From Amblyomma americanum (taxonomy: Eukaryota > Arthropoda > Arachnida > Ixodida > Ixodidae), in NCBI RefSeq assembly GCF_052857255.1, contig NC_135502.1, forward strand, positions 187,857,806 through 187,921,805: a DNA stretch of 64,000 nucleotides, written 5' to 3'. The translations under genes and the position numbers were made by a program. Shown in pieces: positions 9,791 to 19,379 of the stretch; within the stretch, counting starts at the first letter, position 1, and every line of letters begins with the position of its first letter. The notes below the pieces were generated by a model, which saw nothing but the letters and a program-made list of their open reading frames with translations, searched no databases and was not told where the DNA came from.

Positions 9791-12700
9791 GGGGGGACAC
9801 GGGTCTTTGGGACCAAAAAATGACCAAAAAGTCGAATTTTCGAAAATGGCATTTTCGGAATCTACAACTATTAATCTCCAGTTTCACAAATTTTTGTCTC
9901 CCAGAAATCAATATTTTTGCCGTATTACGAAATGTAAATAACCGCGTCACCCGATTTTGCGCATGAGCAGACGATAAAAACGGTGCATTTTCTACTCCGC
10001 GGAACGCTCGTCTCAGCGCGCCGATCGCAGCCATCTTGGTCTCGTTTGAAAGAAGACTCTCTACGCTTCAATTTCCCGCCGCTTGTGCTTGCATGCCCTG
10101 AATGGCCGCGGAGAAAAAGAAGCACAAACAACAAAAAAAGCGCGAGGTCCGATTCGCTGATATGAGCACGTGACTGAAACGAGCCCTCCCATTGGCGGAT
10201 TCTCGCATGCTTCGTCTGCTAGGCTTGCTGCTGGTCGCTGGCAGACGCGTCCTCGGCGCCATTTTGTTGAAAGAAGCGAGACCGACGCACAATGATGTCG
10301 CCGATTAAATTCCACTCGCGGCACAAGTTCGGTCAGAGGAAAAGAAATAAGCGAGTCAACAACCTTCCTTCACGTCCTGCATCATCGGAAAGCACGGATA
10401 ATGCGCAAGAGCCAGCGGCCGGTGAAGCGGCGTCAGCTTACGTCGAAGTAAGCCTAACGAGCTCGGCGACAGCTACGCACAGCGGCCGCATACGCTGCGA
10501 CACCAGGATGCTACAGCGTTCGGAATTGCTCGAAATCGAAGCGAAAGCTAAAGAAAAGCTACAAGCTCTCGATTCGACTTCAGCAACGCAGAGGAAACAG
10601 GATTTCATCGGCAACTGCGACGATTGCCCGCTTCGAGACGCCAACGGCAGTGTAGTACACGATACTGCGTTCACTGTTGTGAATCTGGAATCTTTCACCG
10701 AACTGCTGAGTGCCGTCAAGTGCAAGGTGTGTGGAGGAAACGTGGACGTTTCTAAAGGTGATCGTGAATACGGTTTAGCCGTGAGGCTCGCTCTCTTGTG
10801 CGTGAACTGCGGCGAGATTTCATCTGCGTGGAGTTCGCCGCGCGCTCAAGGGAGCCAAAAAATAAGTCCATTTACTGTTAATATTCTTGCTGCACGGGCA
10901 ATGCAAAGTACGGGAAATCGGCAAACCGCACTGAACGATGTCTTTGCAGTAATGAATATCTCCCATAGAGGGCTTCACAGTAAAACCTGGCAAGGTTACA
11001 TGAAAAACAAGCTGACGCCCGCGACAACACGCGCAGCCGAAAAAGTGATGATGGACAGCGCCCGTTCCGTTCGCGAGCTCTACACAGAGTTGCACTTGGA
11101 CAACCCTGGAAATATCGCTGTCTCGTTCGACGGTTCGTGGATGACCCGGGGTCATTCATCGCACATCGGTGTGGCCGCAGTGATTGAGCTGTTCACTGGA
11201 CTTGTACTAGACTACGTTGTGTTCAGCAACTTCTGTGCGGGGTGCAAGCGCGGGCCTACGGAAAGTGACCCATCGTATGAGGCATGGAAGAGCAGCCACA
11301 GGTGTCAGAAAAACACGGAAAAAAAATCTGGCGAGATGGAAGTGCAGGCTGCACTTGTCATGTTTCAAAGGTCATTAGAGAAACATGGCCTTCGATACAC
11401 GACAGTTTTGTGTGATGGAGATAGCCGCACATTTCTGGCACTGCAGGAGGCTAATGTGTATGGTTTTATAAAAGTGCAGAAAGAGGACTGCACAAACCAT
11501 GTGCAAAAGCGCATGGGCACGGCCCTGCGCAATGCGATTGCTAAGCACAAAGGCGAGGGAACAGAGAGCCTCAGTGGCAAAGGCAAGCTCACGGGCGACC
11601 TTGTGAACAAGTTGACTGCATACTACAGCTGGGCTCTGAAGTCTCACACCGGAGATGTCGAAGCAATGCAGCAGGCAGTGATGGCCACATATCACCACGT
11701 TACATCAAATGATAATGTGTCAAATCACAGCCTGTGCCCAATGGGCCCAAGCTCATGGTGCCGCCAAAATGCTGCCGCAGCAAAGGGCGAGCCCACTCCG
11801 AAGCACAGATATAGCTTGCCATTGCATGTGTGCAAGGCACTATTGCCAATATATCAGCGCTTGGCAGACCGAAAGCTGCTGGAGCGTTGCCAGCGAGGAA
11901 AAACTCAAAACAGCAACGAGAGTTTGCACTCGCTAATATGGTCACTGGCACCAAAGGAGCGCCATGCATCATTATTTGCGGTTCAAGCCGCTGTTGCAGA
12001 GGCTGTTGTCCGTTTCAATGCAGGCAGTCTTCAAGCGTCTTCCCAAATACTCAGCGAGCTGGACATTAACCTTGGCCTGAGTAACAGGAAGAGGATGGCT
12101 GAGAAGGATAGGCGACGAACAACCGAGTCTATGCGCAAACGGGCCTCTTCTGCAAGTGTGCAACGGGCACTGCAAAAGCGGCACTCTACCCACAAGCAGC
12201 AGTCAGACTACATGCCTGGTGCTTATTAGCCCCCAGGAAATATAAATATGCAGATATCATCATGAATATTCAATAAATTGTGGCCCATTTGGGTTTTTCT
12301 CATTTTTCTCAATTTGCAAATTCTTGCCACCCGGCTGTTTTGGGACAATGATATCTCTGCATCTAGAGCAGATAGAGATGTAATTTTTTTTGCTAAAGGA
12401 AGCTTAAGGTGCAGGGGTTGCAATGTTCAAGACAGAATTCCCCTATCAGGCTTCAAAAATTAATGATTTTGCAAACATTTGAATGCTTGACAAGCACATT
12501 TTGAACGTTGATGTTCAAAGTTTCATTAAATTACACACATGGATAAAATGGAAAAACTGCCTTGAACATTGCATTCTCTATTCATTAGGCTATGTAGCCA
12601 TGTTTAAAAAATTAATTTTTGCCGAGCCATTTTCATTGTAGTGAGGTTCTAATTAATGACTAATTAATGTGATGTAACTTGGGTAATAACTAGCTTAGAA

Positions 12701-12810
12701 AAAAAAGAAAGGCATATTTGAAATCAGCACAAAAAACTGGGCAATATAGTTAAATTTCATTATTATTGGCATATAAATAATGAAAATAGCTTTAAGACCA
12801 GTGTCCCCCC
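9791..12810 (+). mobile_element. 3020-bp Kolobok/Mutator-like DNA transposon
   Basis: Termini are inverted: the left reads GGGGGGACACGGGTCTT and the right, reverse-complemented, GGGGGGACACTGGTCTT. The element is flanked by TTAA at 9787-9790 and 12811-12814. It holds one transposase ORF (10292-12229), a GC-rich 5' leader and an AT-rich 3' region. It sits inside the gypsy B RNase H region; removing it with one TTAA restores the frame. TTAA duplications together with this transposase type fit the Kolobok superfamily. A related 5' half lies at 31893-33300. Confidence 0.92.
10292..12229 (+). CDS. Mutator-like/Kolobok transposase, 645 aa
   Basis: Uninterrupted ORF that fills the transposon and should encode its cut-and-paste transposase. 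The N-terminus is basic (about residues 1-30, KFHSRHKFGQRKRNKRV). A cysteine-rich region at about 105-170 shows CDDCPLRD, CKVCGG and LCVNCGE, suggesting zinc binding. The core around residues 275-380 has SFDGSWMTRGHSSHIG, the cluster CAGCKRG, and VLCDGDSRTFLAL; an acidic NSNESLHSLIW follows near 545. These match the Mutator-like transposase domain widespread in arthropods. I infer the aspartates in DGSW and CDGDS and the glutamate in NESLH as catalytic candidates. MM at the start offers two adjacent ATGs. With both termini and TTAA sites present, this copy could still be active. Confidence 0.88.
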   Translation: MMSPIKFHSRHKFGQRKRNKRVNNLPSRPASSESTDNAQEPAAGEAASAYVEVSLTSSATATHSGRIRCDTRMLQRSELLEIEAKAKEKLQALDSTSATQRKQDFIGNCDDCPLRDANGSVVHDTAFTVVNLESFTELLSAVKCKVCGGNVDVSKGDREYGLAVRLALLCVNCGEISSAWSSPRAQGSQKISPFTVNILAARAMQSTGNRQTALNDVFAVMNISHRGLHSKTWQGYMKNKLTPATTRAAEKVMMDSARSVRELYTELHLDNPGNIAVSFDGSWMTRGHSSHIGVAAVIELFTGLVLDYVVFSNFCAGCKRGPTESDPSYEAWKSSHRCQKNTEKKSGEMEVQAALVMFQRSLEKHGLRYTTVLCDGDSRTFLALQEANVYGFIKVQKEDCTNHVQKRMGTALRNAIAKHKGEGTESLSGKGKLTGDLVNKLTAYYSWALKSHTGDVEAMQQAVMATYHHVTSNDNVSNHSLCPMGPSSWCRQNAAAAKGEPTPKHRYSLPLHVCKALLPIYQRLADRKLLERCQRGKTQNSNESLHSLIWSLAPKERHASLFAVQAAVAEAVVRFNAGSLQASSQILSELDINLGLSNRKRMAEKDRRRTTESMRKRASSASVQRALQKRHSTHKQQSDYMPGAY

Positions 12811-15347
12811 TTAAGCTTGTAGTTATAAGCGGCCAGCATCAGTGACCAGCGCAGCACTCGAGGAGAGCACGTCTCTGGCACGGGTTTGTCAGCGGAGAGC
12901 AGGCCTAGCAAAGGCTTGTGGTCGGTGACCGCCTCAAACTCTCTGCCCCAGACATATTGCCGAAACTTGGTCACTCCAAACACCAGGGCAAGTGCCTCTT
13001 TATCCAAGTGACTATAGTTGCGCTCAGCTGATGTGAGACTTCTTGATGCAAAAGCGATCGGACGCTCAGCGCCCGTGTCCTCACGGTGAGCCAGCACAGC
13101 CCCCACTCCATACGGTGATGCATCGCAAATCAGCACCAATGTTTTCCTAGGGTTTTGGTGTGCCAAAACCGCAGCAGACACCAGCAACTCCTTGCTTTCC
13201 CTAAACGCGCGTTCCTGGTCAGCACCCCACATCCACGGTGTCTTGGCTCCAAGTAATTGATTCAGTGGATGAAGAACAGCAGACAGATTTGGCAGGAATC
13301 GCTGGTAGAAATTTACCAGTCCCAAATAACTTTGCAGTGACTTCACATCGCTAGGCTTGGGGGCCTTCAGCACAGCCTCAGTCTTTTCAGGGTTAGGATG
13401 GAAACCAGCCGACGTGACAACGTGGCCCAGGTATTCCACTTTTGGACCCATGAAGGTGCACTTGTCAAGCTTCAGCTTCAGACCGGCTTCCTTCAAGCGA
13501 TGCAGTACTCGGCACAAGTTCTGAAGGTGATCCTTATCATTGCGCCCAGTCACCAGGATGTCATCGAAGTACACGACCACGTGTGGTAGACCGCGCATCA
13601 AGTTGTCCATCTCCCTCTGGAAAATCGACGGTGCTGAGGTTACGCCGAAAGGCAGGCGTGTGTATTGGTACAGCCCCCTTGGCGTGTTGACGGTCAGCAG
13701 TTTCGAGGACGCCTCGTCCAGCTCCACTTGCAAGTAGGCATCCTTGAGGTCGAGCTTGGAGAACTTCTCACCCCCACTCAGTCTGGCGAATAGATCCTCA
13801 ACACGCGGTATCGGATAGTTCTCCGGCACAGTCACAGGATTCACCGTTACCTTGAAGTCACCACAGATTCGAATCTGTCCGTTGCGCTTGAGAATAGGCA
13901 CAATGGGTGCAGCCCATTCTGATGATCTTACCGGTTGCAGCACTCCAGCGCGTTCCATACGGAGCAGCTCCTCGTTAACACGATCGATCATCGCGAACGG
14001 TACAGATCGAGGCTTGAAAAACCTTGGCTTGGCATTGTCTTGAATGGTGATCCTGGCAGCCACGCCCTTGAGAGTTCCAAGTTTGCCATCAAAAACAGTG
14101 GAGTACGCAGCCAGTACATCCTCAAGCGACGACACAGCATTGAGCTCTCTCGCATTGCATAATTCCAAACCAAGACCCTTCATCCAACTGCGCCCCATGA
14201 GGGACGGGCAATCACCAGAAACAACGTACAACACCTCCTCGCACTTCCGGTTCCCCAGCTGAACAGTCACAGGCAAACTTCCTAGTACAGGAGACAGTTC
14301 ACCTGAGTAGCTCTTCAACACAACAGTTGAAGGCTTCAGACGTGCCGACGGAAACTTTCGGTGAAATGTGCCCCCAGATACGACGGATACACTTGCTCCC
14401 GTGTCAACTTCCATTAGCAGCGAAGTTCCGTTCACCGCGACTTCCACGCGGTATGGCTGAGTAACTCCTGCAGTGCCTTGCAGACTCCACAATTCGTATA
14501 CCTGAAGCGCATCCGGTCGCTCATTGGCTTCATCACACCTGGCATCGTTCACGACATGCACAGATTTGTTCACAGACGGCGGCGCCGCTTTCCTGGTATT
14601 TGCTACACCTTTCGCTCTCCTGGTGTTTGTCGCATTTTTTCTCCCCTTGCACACACGAGAGAGATGGCCCTTAATCCCACAGTTGTGGCAGACACTGTTT
14701 AGATGTCGGCACTGCGTCGCCAGATGCCCGCCACCACAGCGAAAGCACAAAATGGCCGTTTCTTCTCGCCTCGGCTGCGTAGAGTCACGTGACACAGCGT
14801 TGGTCGGCGCGACAAAGGGCGCGGGCGCCGTTGAAAGCACTTGCGAATCCTTGTTTGCCGCTTCCATCGCGATAACTGTTTTCTTCGCCATGTCAAGCGT
14901 CAAGTCCGGCAGCTCCAACAGTCGTCTCTGCATCGATTCATCGTTAATTCCCGCCACTATACGGTCGCGCAGCATTCTCTCACGAAAGGTGCCAAACCCG
15001 CATTCATCGGCCAGCTTGTTCAGGGCTGCGAAGTAGTCAGCAGCCGCTTCACCCGCCTGTCGTGTTCTGGAGTTGAACTTGAATGAGGCAACAACTTCCG
15101 ACGGCTGTGGCGAGAAATGCCTCCCGAGGACATCAAAAATGGTAGTCAAACTTGCCTCGCACGGCTTCACGGGCGCCAGCAGATTCCGCAGCAAGGTGTA
15201 TGTGGCCGGGCCACAACACGTGAGCAAGACAGCTCGTTTCTTGTCATCCGGCACATCGTTGGCAATATAGTACTGAACAGCTCTCTCTCGGTACTCGTCC
15301 CAGTTCGTCTGCGTGTCGAACGGCTCTAGCTTGCCGACGCCTGGCAT
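12811..15347 (-). CDS. gypsy B Gag-Pol: Gag, protease, RT and RNase H
   Basis: Single minus-strand frame with no stop between gag and pol. The first ATG giving a sensible start (MPGVGKLEPF) is at 15345-15347. Domains in order: Gag (about the first 190 residues); two CCHC knuckles, CFRCGGGHLATQC and CHNCGIKGHLSRVC; retropepsin site MEVDTGASVSVVS; RT with LDLKDAYLQVEL, RLPFGVTSAPSIFQ and the active site VYFDDILVTG; and RNase H with LICDASPYGVGAVL, stopped at YNYKL by the Kolobok-like insertion. The protein resumes at 9786. A joined Gag-Pol frame without a shift is typical of some gypsy lineages. All key catalytic residues I can see are kept. Confidence 0.92.
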
Positions 15348-15388
15348 TTCCGAAGTACAGGAACGCTTCAAACAGTTCAACACGTGTT

Positions 15389-15399
15389 CCTCGTCGCCA
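15389..15399 (-). promoter_or_regulatory. gypsy B primer-binding site, tRNA-Ser type
   Basis: One base inside the 5' LTR the minus strand reads TGGCGACGAGG. This is complementary to the CCA-tailed 3' end of serine tRNAs of the type ending CCTCGTCG-CCA. It marks where minus-strand cDNA synthesis starts. Confidence 0.75.
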
Positions 15400-15400
15400 T

Positions 15401-15877
15401 TGTGATGTCCGAGCCCCGCGCGTTGCGGGCGAGCGCCAGAGAACGAACAGCCAACACAGAGTCCGGTGAACGACTGACTTTATTCATGTTCGCGCGCTCC
15501 GCGAACTGTGCAGTTAAGCCAGTGCTGTGGCATGTTGCAAGTTGCGCGTCCGCGCCATAAGTGTCGCCACGGTCGGAACGATTGCAGCGATCCTGGTATC
15601 TGGCAGCAAACGCGGCTGGAGTCAATGACACAACGCGTCTGCGCCGCCAGTGCCGCCGCGGGCAACGCTGCAGCGCAGTGGCAGCAGACGACAGCGACCG
15701 GCGCAAGCATAGCGAGCAAAGTTTTGAGCAATTTATGTTTTTACCGCCAACTCCCAGGCACCGCCACCGTCGCATTTCAAAATCGTCCCCATTGGCTCTA
15801 CGGGAATGTCACACCCTTGGTTAAGCACAGCAATGGGGCGGTGCCGCCATCTGTTGGACTCTTGGCCAAATACGACA
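15401..15877 (-). repeat. gypsy B 5' LTR with internal insertion
   Basis: The outer parts match the 170-bp 3' LTR, but 307 extra bases lie at the word GTTAAGC. The excess equals a 303-bp insert plus a duplicated TTAA. Confidence 0.88.
15520..15822. mobile_element. 303-bp TTAA-flanked insert in the gypsy B 5' LTR
   Basis: Compared with the 3' LTR, this GC-rich segment interrupts GCAGTTAAGCAC and is bounded by TTAA on both sides. Its ends are weakly inverted: CCAGTGCTGTGGCAT against reverse-complemented CCAAGGGTGTGACAT. It has no coding capacity. It looks like a non-autonomous TTAA-targeting DNA element; the short terminal match makes the family uncertain. Confidence 0.65.
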
Positions 15878-16055
15878 ATAAGGAGGGAGTGAAAGAAGAA
15901 AGAGATGCCGTTGTGGAGGGCTCCCGAATAATTTCGACCACCTGGGGATCTTTAAAGTGCACTGACATCGCACAGCACACAAGCGCCTTAGCGTTTTTCC
16001 TCCATAAAAACGCAGCCGCCGCGGTCCGGTTCGAACCCGGGAACTCCGGATCAGT
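15878..16055 (-). repeat. SINE copy 3, 5' part
   Basis: Continues the SINE unit interrupted at 8093: body, then the B box near 16028-16038 (GGTTCGAACC on the minus strand). It breaks off at TCAGT near 16055, before the A box, so this copy is 5'-truncated. Confidence 0.8.
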
Positions 16056-17040
16056 TAAACTAGAATTCTAAACACTTCAAAAGCTACATTTACACTTTAT
16101 TTTTATCCCTCATTGCAAGAGAAAAGACCGGCTTAAAAGCCAAAAGTTGCCAAAGCCGATCGCGAGCCGCGCTAAAGAAAAAACAAATATGGCCGCCGTT
16201 CTTTGTACCTGTGTGCTTGCGAGCTTGATTTGCCTTTTTTTTTTTTTGTCGTCAAGCGCTGTTCGCGAACGGTGTGACTCTTGAGATCGATGGATAAGTA
16301 TCTCGTGCGTCTGTAGGTGACATCTGTTTTCGGCAAAGAACATTCAACAGGAAGAGAAAGCAGTAATCTTCCATTAAGCGTCGCCGTAAAGTTGGGCAGT
16401 GGAATAGTTCTTGTGAGAGTGGTTACTGATGGGAAGCAAATGTGTGAAAATGCAACCTGGGGCGGTCAAGTAATACCGGTGATTGAAAAAAACTTGGAAA
16501 TTAGAACAACTTTCCCTGCGTCGCATCGTCGTCTTGCGCGTGCACCTTGCCTGTACTGCCGAACTCAACTGCGAAAGGTGAGCCCATTTGTCTGAAGCGC
16601 TCGAGTGGTGCTCTGTGAAGGAAAGAAATCTAATTTTTAGAAGATGTACTGAATTTCAGAAATATTCGCGCTCAAGTACAGCCTGATAGGAATGCAACCC
16701 CGTGCAGGAACAAGCACTTCATCCTTACTCTGCGTAAAATTTTCCTCCATTCGCTCTTCATGCCGCCGCTCGAGAGTTCTAGACAAACGTGCTCACCTCT
16801 GTATACGTGGACAGATCACCGTGACTGTGTTTGCTGTGCTTTTGTAATTTGCCATATATGTATATTGTGTGTCGTGTTTGTCGCTTCGGAAGCAGCCCTC
16901 TCGTGCAATAAATGATTTTTCGTTGGACCTATTGCTACTTATTTTTGTTCTTAATGATAACAGTGGCCTACTGACTTGCTGCTGCAAAAAGCATGCAGAA
17001 ACCGCTTGAATAGCCTGGGTATGTACGGTACCCTGCGACG
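16056..17040. other. unassigned stretch
   Basis: No gene or repeat recognised. A T run lies at 16236-16247. An open frame at 16317-16595 has no family signature. Confidence 0.35.
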
Positions 17041-17182
17041 GTCCGAGAAATGTCTGTACCATCGGGGACAAAATTTTGCGAGACGCCGGAGCACCGTTCC
17101 GAAGCTGATTCTGGGACACTAGGTGGCGCGGTGCGTGCGTCGAGGCTGCGTTGTGCCATGACTAGGCGCATGCGCGTCCTAT
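17041..17182 (+). repeat. interspersed repeat R1, left half
   Basis: Matches the reverse complement of about 26335-26450, including ACCATCGGGGACAAAATTTT and GTGCCATGACTAGGCGCATG. The right half follows the TIR element at 18958. Confidence 0.75.
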
Positions 17183-18957
17183 GGGCTCCGTGCGCTGCAG
17201 TTTGGTGCGCGCGAGTGGCGCCACCTGGTTAACAGTGGTGGCGAAAGGCGGACGCAGCCAACGCAGCTCTCTGGTTCAGTTTGCAGTGAGCGAGGCGAGC
17301 GGTGAGGTGTTTCGTCCGAAGGCGAAAACAAACTTGGATAATTATGGGTGCTCTACCTACTGCTGTGTTTACTCAATGTCATAACAGCTATAAAAACGCT
17401 GCAATCAAGGTACCGAATATATTTAAACGCTTTTCTTGGACATCGTGCATGCTCGCTCATGCACAGAGGGTATGCTGGAAATGAGTGAACTGTGGAATTA
17501 AATTCATGAGAGTGAACTGGGAAAGGGTTTACATTGACTGGGGTGTTTCGAACGTGACATCATTGGTAGGAGCTGCTTTATGTCTTTATGTAGAGCGAAG
17601 GAATGCGTTCAGTCAGTCACAGGAAATGGTCTACGGTGAAGTTCTTGGAGCTAGCATCTGAAGTTTAAGTCTTCGTTTGTTATGCTCATCTGTGGTTCAG
17701 CGTGTCAATTTTGTTTCTAGTTTTTTTTCGTGCGTGTGTGTATGCAGTGGGAGCGACGTTGTACTTCTGAGAGTGCTTATGTCGTTTTTCACATTGTTTC
17801 ACCTAAGCTTTTGTGTATTTATTTGCATCATTTTATTTCCTTCAGTGGTTTAAAATTTTGTGTCTTTATTTGTTGCATTTATGAGATCTCAAATCCTGTT
17901 CTAGACGAATAAAAAGAAAAATAGAGAGTGGTTCAAATTTCTCTCTGTATATATTTCTTGGATTTCACATCCTAAACCCTTATTTTCGGGAATTAATGTT
18001 TTGATTTTAACTAGGTTTACCGTCCCAATGCAACGAAGACTATAAGGGGCGCCATAGTAGGAGGTTCCAGATAATTGCAACCACTTGGAGTTTTTTTAAC
18101 GTGCACTGACATCGCGCAGTACGCGGGCCTCTAGAATTTTGCCTTCACCGAAATGCGACCGCCGCAACCAGGATCGAACACGAGTCATTTGGGTCAGCAG
18201 CTGAGCACGATAACCACTGAGCTACCGCGGCGGCCTTTCTATAGTTAAGTATTTACCAAAAGAGAAATACGACCAAAATAATTCATGTAATTGGTGTCTC
18301 AATGAAATTCCTGAAATGAAAGTCCTGTGGAAGATACCTAGCAAGAAACCCATCGTCTTTTTGTATGCTTAGAGCTATGCTTCTCTGAGAGTTATACACA
18401 AAGTAAAGAAGTGTCGATCCTGCAGGATGTAGAGCACTATCATCTGATATATATGTGCAGTAAGTTTGCGTTTTTCGCATTTCTAGCCGACCATCCACAT
18501 AGTCAATGCCACAGTGGATGTAAATTACATAGCTGATATCATTATTTGGGTCAGAGCCTTCTTTCTCAAGCTGTAAAGGTACTTAATTAATCTCAATAAG
18601 TTCAACTGCGCTGCCAGATATTGCAGTGCCGTCGGGACTGCAACACAATCATGGTTGCTCGGAATCGGTGATCAGCCCAAGCTGAAAGCAATTGAAACGA
18701 AATGCAGCAGCGGTGGCGTCAAGGCTTTCAATGCGTTGAAATCCGCAGAGAAGAAGGCGTTGACTTAGAATGGCATCGCGGTCAGTGCGCGTCTGCTATG
18801 CGGCGCAGGGCCACCACGGCCAGTCTCGAGAGGGGCGCGCGCGCTCTCCCTCCGAGAGACCGGCCGTGACTGAGCGTCCGGTTAACGCAGCGAGTGCCAC
18901 GAGGCGGCGCTGGCGATGTGGTCGCTGCTGGCGCCACCATACCAGCGCACGGAGCCC
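17183..18957. mobile_element. 1775-bp TIR element inside repeat R1
   Basis: The left terminus GGGCTCCGTGCGCTG is matched by the reverse-complemented right terminus, with a second matching block (TGGCGCCA) a little inside. The outer flanks join to give the uninterrupted repeat seen at 26160-26450 (CCTAT and ATATGCG overlapping to CCTATATGCG), implying an AT or TA target duplication. There is no transposase frame; the interior holds a SINE (18044-18236). A 2-bp duplication would fit a Tc1/mariner-type non-autonomous element. Confidence 0.75.
18044..18236 (-). repeat. divergent tRNA-derived SINE
   Basis: A minus-strand head with CGGTAGCTCAGTGG (A box, near 18225) and a degenerate B box (near 18172), then body words shared with the 7.3-kb array (ACTTGGAG, GTGCACTGACATCGC on the + strand). 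Older than the array copies. Confidence 0.7.
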
Positions 18958-19125
18958 ATATGCGTCCGCTTGCCTTCCTTGGCAGTTCGCTTTGCGTGGA
19001 GCGCTGCTTATTCCGCGCTTGGGCGCCGATAGTCGCTTTTCACCGTGCTTTCCACAGCTCACGCTGCTCGAGCCATGCGGCTGTCGTGCTCCGCGCGCAG
19101 CCAGCCGACAGCGATATCGAATGAC
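18958..19125 (+). repeat. interspersed repeat R1, right half
   Basis: Matches the reverse complement of about 26160-26330 (CCGCTTGCCTTCCTTGGCA, TCGCTTTGCGTGGAG). Together with 17041-17182 it makes one R1 copy split by the TIR element. Confidence 0.75.
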
Positions 19126-19379
19126 ATTTGTTCGACTTTATTCTGCATTCTGCTACACGGCCAAAAGTAATGCCATTTGCAAATGATGGCGATTGCGATG
19201 GAGAAAAAGTGCAGCATAAAAACATTTCGATCTATGCTTCAATATGCTTCGAAAAGTATTGTTTTGCGAATGGAAACCGATTTCAAAATTTTAATCCTCG
19301 TTTCAATAACGCGTTGATCACTGCTATCCACCAGGAGTCCAAGCCAAGCCAAAGTTCAGCCAGCGGCGGCAGACACTTT

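Larger units (their letters stand above)
8094..15877 (-). mobile_element. gypsy B, full-length LTR retrotransposon carrying nested inserts
   Basis: LTRs at 8094-8263 and 15401-15877 bound a minus-strand Gag-Pol element, with ATAAG duplicated at 8089-8093 and 15878-15882. It has a primer-binding site next to the 5' LTR and a polypurine tract next to the 3' LTR. Two later insertions explain its extra length: a 3020-bp Kolobok-like transposon in pol and a TTAA-flanked 303-bp insert in the 5' LTR. Without these the element would be about 4.45 kb. The target was a SINE copy. Confidence 0.9.

Noticed and set aside
10438..11698. Several antisense frames across the Kolobok transposase
   Set aside because: Shadows of the real ORF on the + strand.
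15508..16071. 187-codon frame across the gypsy B LTR and SINE
   Set aside because: Crosses several unrelated repeat borders, so it cannot be a single conserved gene.
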